Positions 37,970 through 49,910 of a stretch of DNA of 64,000 nucleotides are shown piece after piece. Every line of letters begins with the position of its first letter. The stretch's first letter is position 1. The DNA is taken from positions 10,806,350 through 10,870,349 of the forward strand of contig CM040452.1 in NCBI GenBank assembly GCA_022749755.1. The letters run 5' to 3'. The notes beneath the pieces are model-generated. The model worked only from the letters and a program-made list of their open reading frames with translations. It ran no database searches and was not told where the DNA came from. This stretch comes from Azadirachta indica (taxonomy: Eukaryota > Streptophyta > Magnoliopsida > Sapindales > Meliaceae). The position numbers and the translations under genes are program-made.

Positions 37970-39430
37970 AATATCTTAGGGTTATTTCTAACTTGGCCCC
38001 CTAATTTATTTATATATATTAGATATGTCATCCATTTATCAAAAGTCATCACTTCATTCCCAAATAATAATAAAATAATTATTTTATCCTTCTTTTAACT
38101 AAAAATAAAAAGAAATAATAATGTTTTGGTCCCTAAACTTTGGTCCAATAACATATTAGGACACTTTGATTGATTGTAACATTTTATTCTCTATTATTAC
38201 ATCAATCCATTAAATAGTGATAAAGTATAAATTTACCCCTATTAATTTGTTTAAATGAATAGATTGCACTATTTATTTTTAATATAAAATATAAACATAA
38301 AAACCTTAATCAAATAGAGGTGGACATGATTCGATTTAGTTTAGATTTTATCAAAGCCAGATCGACCTCGCAAAATTTGAGTTTTCATTTTTAGAAGCTA
38401 GTTAGATCAAATTAAAAAGTAGAATAGAACTGAAAACTATTCAATTCGGACTAGTTTTGTCTATTCTATTTTTTTTTTTTTGTGGTTTTGGTTTTTTGCA
38501 ATTCGTTTTTTATAAAACGATATTGTTTTTTATGCTAAAATGTTGCAAAATGACATCATTTAAATAATAAAAATATAAAATAATATTTTCTAATTTGATC
38601 TAGGTTTTTTGGGCTAATCTGGAATTGAACTGAAATTTCTAACTTTTTAAATATAGAACTAAAACCGGCCTGAATACATATAAAATCGGTTTGAACCCAT
38701 CAATTTTGATCCGATTTATTTTGATTTTTCGAGTTTCGGTTTAATTTGCCCAACCCTACCTCCATTTCTATCTTTCTTCCCCTCTCATCTCCAAATATGC
38801 TATCACTATAACCAAATTGCTTATTTCACCTTTTTTTTTTAAACACAATTTTTTTTCAAATTATATCTAAAAAACTATCAATGAAAGTCACAATAACTAT
38901 CCACACGCATGTCTACCATTTTCATTATTATTCATTTCCAAAAATGGTGAATAAGCCTTTAAAACCAAAATAAGGGATTTGATCAATGATAAAAAAATGA
39001 CAGTAGAAGTTAAAACATTTTTCTTAAAAACAATGGTAGGAGTAGTTGATGTATTTTTTTTTTTTTAACAAGAGATAAAAAAATTGTTTTCCTTTAAAAT
39101 TTTTATTAAGTGCAATGAATTTATGGTTTTTTAATGTTGAAAAAAAAAAAGGTAAATTATACCTCTAAAAATTTTAATGGATAATGATAAATGTAACAAT
39201 AAAGACTAAAATATTATAATTAGTCAAAATATGTTATAATTTGTTATTTCATTACAGTTTAGGGACTAAAATTATATTATCGCTTTTATTTTTAATTAAA
39301 AATAAAAATAAAGTAGTGATTTGGCTATTATTTGAGATGGAGTAATGACTTTTAATATATTGATGACATATCTTATACACATCAATAACTGGAGGCACAA
39401 AACTAAAATTAATCTAATATTTTATTCATG
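37970..39430. mobile_element. ~1.45-kb element with ~230-bp terminal inverted repeats
   Basis: The left arm (about 37990-38245) and right arm (about 39145-39425) are inverted copies. 'agatatgtcatc' (38021) pairs with 'gatgacatatct' (39361), 'ggtccctaaact' (about 38129) pairs with 'agtttagggacta' (about 39257), and 'aaaagtcatcactt' pairs with 'gtaatgactttt'. The interior includes a nested insertion at 38312-38762. No transposase frame was seen. The arm words recur in the 49911-52545 element. Confidence 0.7.
38312..38762. mobile_element. ~450-bp non-autonomous element, relative of 5906-6363
   Basis: It has the same size, ends (agaggtggacatgattcg... / ...tttgcccaaccctacctc) and central words (aaaacgat...gtttttt, aatgacatcatttaaat) as the insert at 5906-6363. 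It lies inside the inverted-repeat element 37970-39430, so it inserted later or was carried by it. Confidence 0.65.
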
Positions 39431-40578
39431 CGGACCCCAAAGAGGACAGAATTTACTTCCAAAGAGGATGAAGATATTTCATCAGATATTATTAACTGCC
39501 AAAGCTTCCTTCAAAACAAAAATATGAGAAGATGAATGTAGTAGAGAGGACCTAGGAGCTTCCTTCAAAAAAAAAAAATGAAAAAAATAAAAAATAAAAA
39601 ACTGAGTCGATGAATGTGCACCTCATCAGAGAACTGATAATACCGTGAATTAAAAGTATATAACAAAGAAAATTTTATTACTAGATTTAATTAGTTTTCT
39701 ATTTGTTTTTTTAGAATCTATCTTTCGTTTCATATTTTTTTTCTCTGATATTTTATATTTTAGTTAAATTTTAATTAGATTTACATACTTTGCGTTTCCA
39801 ACCTAACAAACCTTCAAATTGAAACCTAAATAAACCGTCTACAATACCCCTTATGCATACAAGAAGAACAAGAAATGCATGGAGTTGGAAGCATCAATTA
39901 CCCATTTTCATTTTTTATGCCTTACCAAGTAGTTTACTGAAAATATTTTGAGTGGCCATTTAGTGCTATCATAAATAATTAATTATGTATAATTTTTTTT
40001 TTCCATCTTTTTACACTATTCAATCGTAGCTTATTTACGTTGTCAAATTATTTACCTTAAATTTGTGTAACACCTTAAAAGTACCAGCTTTCCTCAAAAA
40101 CTAGTTTTGAGATATTACTAATTCATAAAAGCAAATTTATAAGTCCAAAAAACAAAAATCAAACATATTATTCAAAGACTTCATCCAAATTTTAAATCTA
40201 CTCAAATTTCAGATAAAAAGGCAAACGCTACCTTGACTTTTTTTTTTTTTTGTTCTTCTATTAACATAAATGAATGGAGGAGGAACAAGCAAACCTTTTG
40301 AGGAATGTAGCATATAATATCATAAACCCAAACCCAAACCCAAAACCAAACCCAAAACTGATAACTGAATACAGTACATGTTTGTCAGCATCCCTAACAA
40401 ACAAAAACAAGAATAATAAATATATACTAATAAGCTTTCCATCAAAAACATGTATTCAGAGTTGAAACGCTATACAAACTAAACTGGGTCTTACACACTT
40501 GCGGGGAAGGCTACAAAAATAAGACAACAAAAATAAGACAAAATCTAGCACCTAGACATCGGCATCACTTTCAACCCG
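39431..40578. other. Gene-free; DCP1 3' flank with degenerate CCCAAA repeat
   Basis: AT-rich sequence without recognisable coding content. A short run of CCCAAA-type units lies at 40325-40358, and a poly-T tract near 40240. The last part is presumably the DCP1 3' UTR. Confidence 0.5.
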
Positions 40579-43500
40579 TCAAGAATGGTGTGCATTCAGC
40601 AGTGCTCGATATACCATGTCTATGAATTGATTGTCCTATCACATATAACTGCTGGTCAGCTATGCAAGGAAAACACTAGCCGAAAAAACCATCACTAAAA
40701 CAAAATACTGAAAATTGCACACATAATTAGCAGCTCCAAAATCTCAACCATTTGGTCTGGTCCAGATTGCGAACTTAAAAGAAAAAGAAAATGCTTAGCC
40801 ACATATAGAAAACAAATATCTAGAAATTATTGTAATTAAGAAGTCCGAACATAAAATATTTTATTGCCAAGTGGCGGTGGGGCTGCCAAATGTTTTAGGC
40901 TTCAACTAATATTATCTGCTTCAGCCATTTCAATGAGTTGATAAATAATAACCAAAGATTACAAGGAGCTGTCTTCTAAAACATTCATCAACTTTATGAG
41001 CAACAAATACCAGTAAACTGCTGCGTTCAATACCAAGGAAACTACTTATATGGCTTAATCATAACCTAACCACCAACAAATTCAGCACTTTTTAATATGC
41101 CAATACAGCCCCTAGTTAAGATTAACACGCCCACATTTATATTATGTCAATGTTTATCCATGGATTTAACCACCTCTCTCACATGAATAGATAGTAGCTC
41201 CTCTTCTTTATAACCATATTAACAAAATTAATGTTTAGATTTTTAGCATGAGGGAATTTTTTTAATTCTTCCTTTTTAAGATAACCCCCAAAGATGCAGT
41301 TAAAGATTATGCCAGTTGCAAGATATAGTTCCCCATTATCCAACTGCAGTAACATAAATTTATCAAATACATTGCTCAAGCTTCAAATATTTCCATAACC
41401 AGATATACTAACCTGAACAAGGACCCAAAAAGCATCTCGGACTTTTTCTTTGCTGATAACTGGTCCATAATTTGAAGTAAGGGCAGGAGTAAGAGATGGA
41501 GGAGGAGTTGGTGGTGGAAAAGGTTGAAGCAATGGAGCACCATACGGGCGTTGTAGACTCAGGGGAGGGTTAAGCGGAGGAGCTGTAGGCGTAGATGAGG
41601 AGACAGGTGGCATCATCCGTGCAGCAGTGGAAGGAGGAGGAACAAAGAATGAGGAAGGCTTCACAAGATTAGTGGTGCGGTTGCTGGATTCAGAGGTGTC
41701 AAGGGGTGGCATTAAAGAAGTAGATGCTGCTAGAGGAGGAGATGGTATTTGCAAAGTTGGCATAACAGGAGAAGCAACACTGGCAGGATGAGAAGGTGGA
41801 GAAATTGTTGTAGTAGACTGGTAAGGTTGCACAGTAACTGCTGCATTTGAAGCTTTCCCCATGGTCATAGCTGTCTGCAGTGATAAAGACATATTTGGTC
41901 ATGTACAAGGCTGTCATGGAAGTTGAACCTCATGCACAAAAGAGAAAGTAAATGAATTGTAAGCATACAGTTTGCAGCATTTTCATGATTATGTTGCCTA
42001 CATTTTTAGAAACAAAGCCACCCCAACCAAAAATAACAATAGTTTGGGGGAGAATAAACGACTATTGACTAAAAATTTTTCCAGAAGGCCACTGCATATC
42101 CAGATTATACCCTCAGATAAATGGCATAATCTCTAACGTATATGACCAACCCAAAGAGGTCTTCAAAGCTCTAACGAGGAAGTGTCCTAGCTAATGATAT
42201 CTGGAGTTATCTTTAGATTCAGGACAACTGAAAAAGAATTCCTCATAATACCACTAGCTCCATGAAACATACTATTTAAAAGAGAACATACACTGAAGAA
42301 GTTCACAAAGGCAGGATCTTCAGGGACATCAGCAGCACTAGAGGCAGTTGATGATGGTGGTTCCAGAGGACCGTCCATAACTGCCATAGTTGGAACAGCC
42401 TCTAGTTCCTCAAACTCACTGCAGTTAAACATAATCGGAAACATATGACTTGAAACTTTTAATAATATTAGATGATATAAAATGTTTATTGCAGGTGATG
42501 TCAGCTAAACATGAAATGAGAAGAAATCAAAGCTGAGTGCAAGTGTGCAATGCCAAGACTTCTTTCTCTCCTCTCCTCTCCTCTTATTCTCAATTGGTAA
42601 GCAGCTGATCTGAAAAGTGCAGACTACTCTTCCTTTCCACCTAGACGAATCTCTCTCATCTGTAAGTTGTGCCTTCTATTTTATTTAGACCTCCACACTT
42701 GGCACAACCTCCTGTGGCAGATCTCTCTCCATTCTCCAATTTCACATATTTTTAGTCTTGCAGAGATTGTGTTGTACATTGTGGTACTTGTTCATGTATT
42801 TTAGCTAGACCAGAGAGGGGGAGTTCTCACTGTTTTCCCATATTAGGCAAAGGTTGGAGACAGGAGTCATGCAAGGGAAAGGGGCCATTCTAGCCCACTT
42901 TGGTTCCATACTTATCAGAATTTTGCACTACAGTGGTTTTAAAGCTTTTCAAGGCATTCACTTTTGTGCTTACTTTTGTGAAAGGCAGCTCTGAATTTCT
43001 TTTCTTTAGATTCATAGAAAGTATCCCTAGCTTAGCATGCACTGAGCATAGGAAGAGCTGGCAGAAGATTTTTGTGTCTATATACAAGGATTAAACAACA
43101 GGCCTAGCACAGACCAAGCCCTTTCCCATTCCTCCAAAGCCCTAAGAAGAAAAAGAGAGTGAAAAAAAAATAAAAGGAAATCGTGACTCTAGAACTACAT
43201 TAATTGCTCCAAAGTAACTTCTCTAGTCATATAATTTGCTATAACATTTTGAGATAATTTTTCATGAAAGTTCTTTCACTATTTCAGACTACTAGAATAA
43301 TGCACTTAATCTAAGGTATAAAACATTTGTGTAAAGAATATGGATGAGAAAACCCAAAATATATTTTATATCTGCATACTATAAAGCAAACAACAATTCT
43401 TTTTTTAAGGAATTCTTAAAAGGAAAAAAATTCTCGAATTCTTTGGACAAAAGATTGAGCAAAAGTTTATCTTTTAGCAATTCGTGGTATAAGGAATTGA

Positions 43501-43847
43501 AGTATGCTAAAAAGCATGGAATTCCATACATGAGAATTCTTCTATGTATGTATATATATGGGCACATGTTCAACAGTCCTTTCTTAATTTTACAAACTTA
43601 ATAACACAAATTTTAATCTCTAAAGGTCCAGATTAAAACTGATGTGGAATTTTATAATTCTTAAAAGTTATTTAATAAACAAGGATCCCACTTAGTAATA
43701 AATTATTCTCTCCTCTCCCAACTCTCTCCTCCCTATCGTACTATGTCTTGATCATTATTATTATGGTGGAATCCATTGTTTATTAATCAGTTGTTAATAT
43801 CATAAAATTTCAAGTCCTTTCATCTTCATTATATATATATATATGTT

Positions 43848-43887
<40 letters not shown>

Positions 43888-46800
43888 CACAAAAACATAT
43901 ATGGCGACATTCCTCACCAAAACATTTCTACACACACATATGGAGAGAGTAATGCTTTGCTCTTCTAATATTTCATTATTATATCACTTCACAACATCTC
44001 CTTCAATTAATTTCATCTACTTTACTTTCACCTATCCACTACTTTCATACCACAACACATCCAGATTTTAACCAGAATCTGGCTGTTCAATGATGATTGC
44101 TGGATTTATCCAACAATTATAATGAAAAAGGCAAGTCTACCCCAGTCAAAAGATTTGGAATCTTTTTAATACATGGATAATCAACAACTACTTTTATTAT
44201 TTTCTTCTTTCTCTCTCCCTTTATCTGCCAATGTCACTTCCTATTAGGAAAGAAATTTCTAAGTACATGTTTATTTGTTTTACAATAGAAACTGACAAGA
44301 ACAATAAAAAGGGAGAGAGAAGAATTTGTTCTACAGTCGGAAGATGTAAAAACTTTATTTACCTTTTTGATTGGAAGTGACAAGGACAATACAATGGGAG
44401 GGAGAAAGAAAAAAACAATAAGTTCATCCGTTTACTATGTCTGTATAGGAAAGAGAATACAAAGCTTTTTGAGTTTAGGGCAAAATTTTCTTTTTCCATT
44501 CCAACCATTCAACTTGCAGAATATAAGTAAATGAAAAAAATTATTAATACTTTCTTAGGTTAAAAGTACAATACAACTTGCATAATATTTAGCCCTTACC
44601 TCTTAGATGATGCTACCATCGACTTTTGAGGCACCTTGGAATATGCACTAAGAATCCTGCATTTGTAATAATAATAGCAAAAATAATGGAATAAGAAAAT
44701 TGAGACTAAAATTCATTTTTGAATAAAAACAACTCCACTAGTAAAAGGTTACTAATAGATAATGGAATTTATTTGAGTCAAATAACCATTTCCAACAAAC
44801 ATATCTACTACTATCCTGTCATCAACATGCTTGCAATAAAAATAAATAGCATTAAGAGTTAGCAACCGCTGAAAATATAACTTGGTAAAAAATCACTCGA
44901 TGAATTAACCAATACTAAGAACTAACAATAACGTTATGCAACCATTCTCTTTGTGAGAGAATAGATGGTACGCCACAACTGTGATGTTAGAAGATATGAG
45001 TATCTAATAGAAATAACTTAATGAAACAATTATTCTACTCCTTTTGCTCCCGATTCTAAGTCTTCTATATTTATAGTGGGCCTTGCTGAACCTACAACCT
45101 TTGCTTCCGTGGCATTTCACCAGGTCCTGCTCGATTTCACACCAAGAGAAAGTTTATTAAACTTGAACTTCCCTACAGAATTTCTTTAACGGACAGAACT
45201 TCCATAGAACACCTATTTGATCTTGATAAACACAGTAAGTCTTGCACAAAAACATTCACAAGCAGATTCATTACAAGTTAAAATTAGATATCTACTGCAC
45301 CTGCATATCAAGGATTGTATATAGCTTGGTCAACCATCTAATTCTTGCAGTCCTCCTTGCACCTATGTTAGATTTATTTACATAGTAAGCCAAAAAATTG
45401 AAGGATTATGGTCTTGGAAAGAAAGCCATTAATGACGAATGATTGTTTAGAAGTTTTCTTCCCAACTCTCTCTTATTCAATGTTATCCAAAAAGGACATC
45501 AATTTTAGCCTCTCCTCAAAATTTAATTCAGCATGCACAATCAGCACAAATAGTATTAGAAAATAATGGCCAAAACCAGAAGATTGTATACAAGGAACAA
45601 GATCATAAAGTCAAATACTGAATAAAAAATAAAAATGGCAGATGATTATATAAATAACAAGTGCTACAAAACTTAAATCTCATTATCTCTACAATGTTTT
45701 TTTCAAACAGCTCTTATAAAAATTTTGCAACAGGAATGATACAAAATGTCATGAGTAGAACAATAGCTTCCAATCTATGAAATATTTTTCTCCTAAAAGC
45801 TCAATCTTTTCTAGCTGTGTGCATTTTGAACAGTACAGTACCTAGCAAAGCATTAAGAATTTATCAAGCAGATTTCTAAATCGTGAAATGTGGGTGTAAC
45901 TAAGAACATGTAAATATCACCACTTTAGCAGACATAAAAGACACTCATAGTGAAAGGTCTGCTTTATTGCATATTTGAAATGAATAGATCCAGGCTGGAA
46001 AGTGTCTTTGCATCATATGAAGAAAAGAAAGAAATGCAATGCAGCCTTTCAAGCAAACTTTTGCATGCAAAAGGAAAAAAATGCTAAACAAGGATCCGAT
46101 CACAAGAACCCAACTATTACAACCCAACCCACCCACACCACCCAACAAGAAAAAAGCGAGGGAAATAGGAAAAGTATAGTAAATAGAATAAATAAAAAGG
46201 ACCAATTAACAATCATCTAAAGGATGTCAATATCTTGGACATCTGCATCTCAAGGTCCAGCTTAAAATAATCACATCTCTCCAAACAAAGATGACCAACA
46301 AAGCATAGGAATGTGTCTTCAGATAACTAGGGGGAAACAACAGAATACTTCATGTAGACAGGTGTTTACTTTTAAACACTAGCCACTCTAACCCATAAGC
46401 TCCTCTATGATTGTCTCATATTTAAAAACTGCTACTAACATGTCTGTTAAATCACATGAAAACTTCTATAACTAACCAATAGTAATTGATGTTCATCATC
46501 ACATTCTGGGAGTCATATGTCTAACAGTGCAAATCAATGCAACTGGCATGATGTCTCAAACCCCTAATTTGTCACATGGGCCAACCTTACCAATCAACCA
46601 AATCATTTTGATCTACTCCCAATTCCCCCGATGGCTAAACAATATCATTTATGCCTACTTAACGAAATTCCACATTCTTCAAAACTATATATTTCAACTA
46701 TATACTCACAACCAACTAATACAAAATTATTCTCTCCGTCAATTATCAATACGTAAAAACATAACAATATTCATATAAACTACCATTGTGGTAAAATAAC

Positions 46801-48176
46801 CATACCTGCTAAAAAGATTAGCTACCTCTTCACATTCACGTGCATTGTAGAACCAAATACCATTTACTTCTTGAGATGCATTTCGATATAATAAATATGG
46901 AACCTGAACTTCATACTCAAAATCTCCCAAAAGATTTTCAACCAGATTATCTGCACATACAAGCACACAGAAGCTTCTCAGTACAAACATATTAGAAGAC
47001 AGATTTGAACGCTATATAAAAGACATTTCTAGCAGTGGTTGTTAGCAAAGCAAAACATCAAATATAACTCTTATTATGAACAAGATTAAAAAGACTAGTC
47101 AATATCAGATGAACATACTGTAAAATACACCATATCTCTAAATATAGATACCAACACCCATTCCCTTTTTTTTTTGGGGTACTTCTTTAAATATTCCAAC
47201 AAAACAAACCCAACCTCCCAAACCTGATATGAGTGGGGGGTTGAACCTTAGAACTCTTATACCACCCAAAAGAATTTCAATTTGAAATCTAAAACACAAA
47301 GTTAAAAACCTTCATTAACCTAATACAACCTTGACCTTGTCACATCAAACCCCTCAATCAGCTGCCGCCATGTCAAAATAACTTTTGCCCCTGATACCTA
47401 GCCAACATCATCACAAATAGGCTGGCAACTATATCATTGGCATATCAATATTGCCTGTTGTCCCACCACCTTGTTTAATTTAAAACCTGGCCTAAATCTG
47501 GTAATATGATGAAATAGCGTCAAAGACATACCCAGTAATAACAAATACCAAATATAGTCAACTAACTATTTCACTCATGAGCAATTAGATTAAGAGTCGG
47601 ATACATTGAGTGAGTGTGGCATACTGAGACGAAAATAAGGAAACAAAACAAAGATAAATCAAACCTGTATTGCGTCTATTCATAACAACAAACTGAAATC
47701 GAGGTTGTGTATTCCTGAAATCAAATCCAAAACGTCACTCTCAGTTACAATAAACGTGCTTTTCTCTTAACAGAGAAAATTTTCACCACTCTACATATCT
47801 AATTGCCAAACACTCAATTTAAACACAAAGCACATTGAATAAGGGGAGGGGATTCAACCTTTTGACGACAAATAGAGATCCTTCAACATCCTTGCGACTC
47901 TACAAATATATCATCGGAGGAGAACACATACAAGAAATCAGCCAAAGCTTTGAACAATGGAAAAGATAAAAATTAAAAAAAAAAAAAGAGAGAGAGAGAA
48001 TAGAGATAGACGCGAACCCATTGGCTGAGGTCAATATTGAACTCGTAGAAGGTGACATGAGCAGCAGTGATGAGGATTTCTTCAATGAACGGATCAATTC
48101 GCTGAAGAACAGTGAGGTTGAGGAGCTTCGTGCTCTGCTGGTCCAGATTAGGCATCAATTTTCCGTTTTGCGACAT
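40579..48176 (-). CDS. DCP1: mRNA-decapping enzyme subunit DCP1
   Basis: Eight exons on the minus strand: 48176-48018, 47899-47859, 47714-47665, 46950-46806, 44656-44600, 42418-42292, 41874-41413, 40635-40579. Total 1098 nt, 365 residues, phases consistent and length close to plant DCP1. The N-terminal EVH1/PH-like domain (about 10-135) has 'MLNLTVLQ'-type start 'LLNLTVLQRIDPFIEEIL', 'TAAHVTFYEFN', 'DVEGSLFVVKR' and 'GIWFYNARECEEVANLFSR'. The middle (about 175-320) is low-complexity Pro/Ser/Thr-rich. The C-terminus carries the trimerisation motif 'SKEKVRDAFWVLVQDNQF' ending 'MVYRALLNAHHS'. The protein activates DCP2 to remove the mRNA 5' cap and sits in cytoplasmic P-bodies. The ATG at 48176 is chosen over an upstream open TTG because the conserved family start is MSQ-x-GKLMPNLD. 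Introns 4 and 5 are each over 2 kb and hold microsatellites. Confidence 0.96.
43830..43886. repeat. (AT)n-(GT)n-(AT)n compound microsatellite
   Basis: About 8 AT units, then TGTATG, then about 14 GT units and a short AT tail. It lies in the DCP1 intron between 42418 and 44600. The plus-strand frame at 43847-44071 that starts MYVCVCVCV is a translation of this repeat and not a gene. Confidence 0.95.
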
Positions 48177-49316
48177 TTTGTCACTGTCGTTTTGGGCACT
48201 AAACCTAGGGATTTTAATTCGTTTTCTATTTGTGAACAAAATTTAAAAATAGAAAGGAAATGCTTCAGAAAGGAGCAGGAAGAGAACCAGCCAACCGTCT
48301 AACAAAGGTCTGACCTGTAGAGCTGAACACTTTAGATTTGGGATCGAGACTCGAGATTGATCAATCTACTTAACTTTCTTAAAACAACCTTTTTTTTTTT
48401 TTTTTTCCTTAAGAATGAAAAGGGAGAAAATCCGAAGTCAAATAACAGAAAGCCCCCTATAATTCTGTCTAATATTCCACCGACTGACTACACTTTTAAA
48501 AAGTATCCTGAACTTTTTTCTCGTAATTCAGAGTTGGTCCGAGTTTACCAACTGATTTATATATTTATGAACTAATTAAATCTAATGAATTATTTAAATT
48601 GAATCAAGTTAAATTGGTGCATTTTTTATTTTTACCTAAATTTAAATATTTTTTAAATTTTATAGGATTAAAATAAAAAAATTAAAAATTTTTGTAAAAG
48701 AAAAAATAAAAACAACTGAAACAACATGAAATTGAACCAAAATAGAATCAAATCACTGATTCTATTTGGTTCAATTTATTTTTTGTTCTAACTCATAACT
48801 AAAAATATTTTTATTAATATATTGTATAAATATTGACTCACAAAAATGTAAAAATGAATTAATGGAATGTAGTACTAATATATTTTTGGGTGTCTAGTCA
48901 TATAATATTTTAATACAATATTTTTAATAGCGAAGTATTTTTCTAATCCATTAAATTTCATAATATTTTGAAAAATTATTGACGTTAAATTTTGACCCAG
49001 AACAAATATAAATTTATGAGGGATAAAATTTTAAATTATGAAAAAATTGACATTTAAGAAATATTTCTAATTATAGAGGGTCTTGTTATTTTTAAACTAT
49101 TAAGAAGATAATGGGAATATTAGATCAAATTATAGGGGGCAATAGGAATTTTCTCAAATAAAAGTAAAACTTGTTTAAGAAGACTAATAAAATTACTAAA
49201 ATAACCTTCACCGAACGTACAAGTAATTGTCAAGCAAACACCAAAAGTTATCCACTCTTGTTTCCATATCATAAATTAGACAATATTAATAATATTATGT
49301 TTACCATAAATGTAAA
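48177..49316. other. DCP1 upstream region
   Basis: Promoter and 5' UTR of DCP1 should lie in the first few hundred bases. From about 48560 the sequence is AT-rich with no gene. A poly-T run is at 48391-48407. No core promoter motif was firm enough to call. Confidence 0.4.
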
Positions 49317-49580
49317 AGGGAGAATGTCTACTAACCCTAATTTTTGAATTGATATTTTAGTATCTTTTTATATTTTTTTTAATACCCAATTTCTCCTTAA
49401 CTCTTTATTTTTTTTATTTTGACCTTTTGATTTAATTGATTTATAAAATAATAAAATCAAAAATATTTGAAATAATAAAAGATAAAATCGAAATTTAAGG
49501 TGATAATAGGATATTAAAAAAATATAAAAGGGTAATAAGATATTAACTCAAAATTCAAAGGGGCAATGGACATTCTCCCA
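49317..49580. repeat. Foldback/MITE-like palindrome with ~125-bp arms
   Basis: The left arm starts 'gggagaatgtctactaaccc' at 49319 and the right arm ends with its inverted counterpart 'gggcaatggacattctccc' near 49560-49578. Inner words also pair: 'ctttttatatttttttt' with 'aaaaaaatataaaaggg'. Arms almost meet near 49450. It is non-coding. Confidence 0.75.
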
Positions 49581-49834
49581 ATATAAAATACATATTATTA
49601 TTTAATGTTATATAAACATAATTAAGATGACTTTTAAGCAATTTCTTATCAAAATCAAATATCTTATAATAGCTATTTTCATAATTGTTATACAAAATAA
49701 ATAAATAAATAGTGGACCAGCTGCCATATAATTCAACGAGTATTTATTTATTTATTTGTCGTTGATATTGCAAATAAGATATAATCAAATTTGTCCAAAT
49801 AAAGGTATAAATTTCATGGACTCCGTTAAGCAAC

Positions 49835-49856
49835 TTATATATATATATATATATAT
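49835..49856. repeat. (AT)n microsatellite
   Basis: Eleven AT/TA units in gene-free DNA just left of the 49911-52545 inverted-repeat element. Confidence 0.9.
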
Positions 49857-49910
49857 TTTTCTCTGAGGTGAGCTACCTCAATTAAAAAAAATTGTGCTAA
49901 CCTTAAGAAA

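Noticed and set aside
40325..40358. CCCAAA-type tandem units resembling a telomeric repeat
   Set aside because: Units are CCCAAA/CCAAAACC, not the plant CCCTAAA, and the run is under 40 bp, so it is a simple low-complexity tract.
41699..41917. Second minus-strand frame overlapping the large DCP1 exon
   Set aside because: It is a different frame of the DCP1 Pro/Ser-rich exon and crosses the exon's splice acceptor.
47973..48239. Upstream-extended DCP1 start
   Set aside because: The extension begins at a TTG and adds 21 residues with no family match; the ATG at 48176 matches the conserved DCP1 start.
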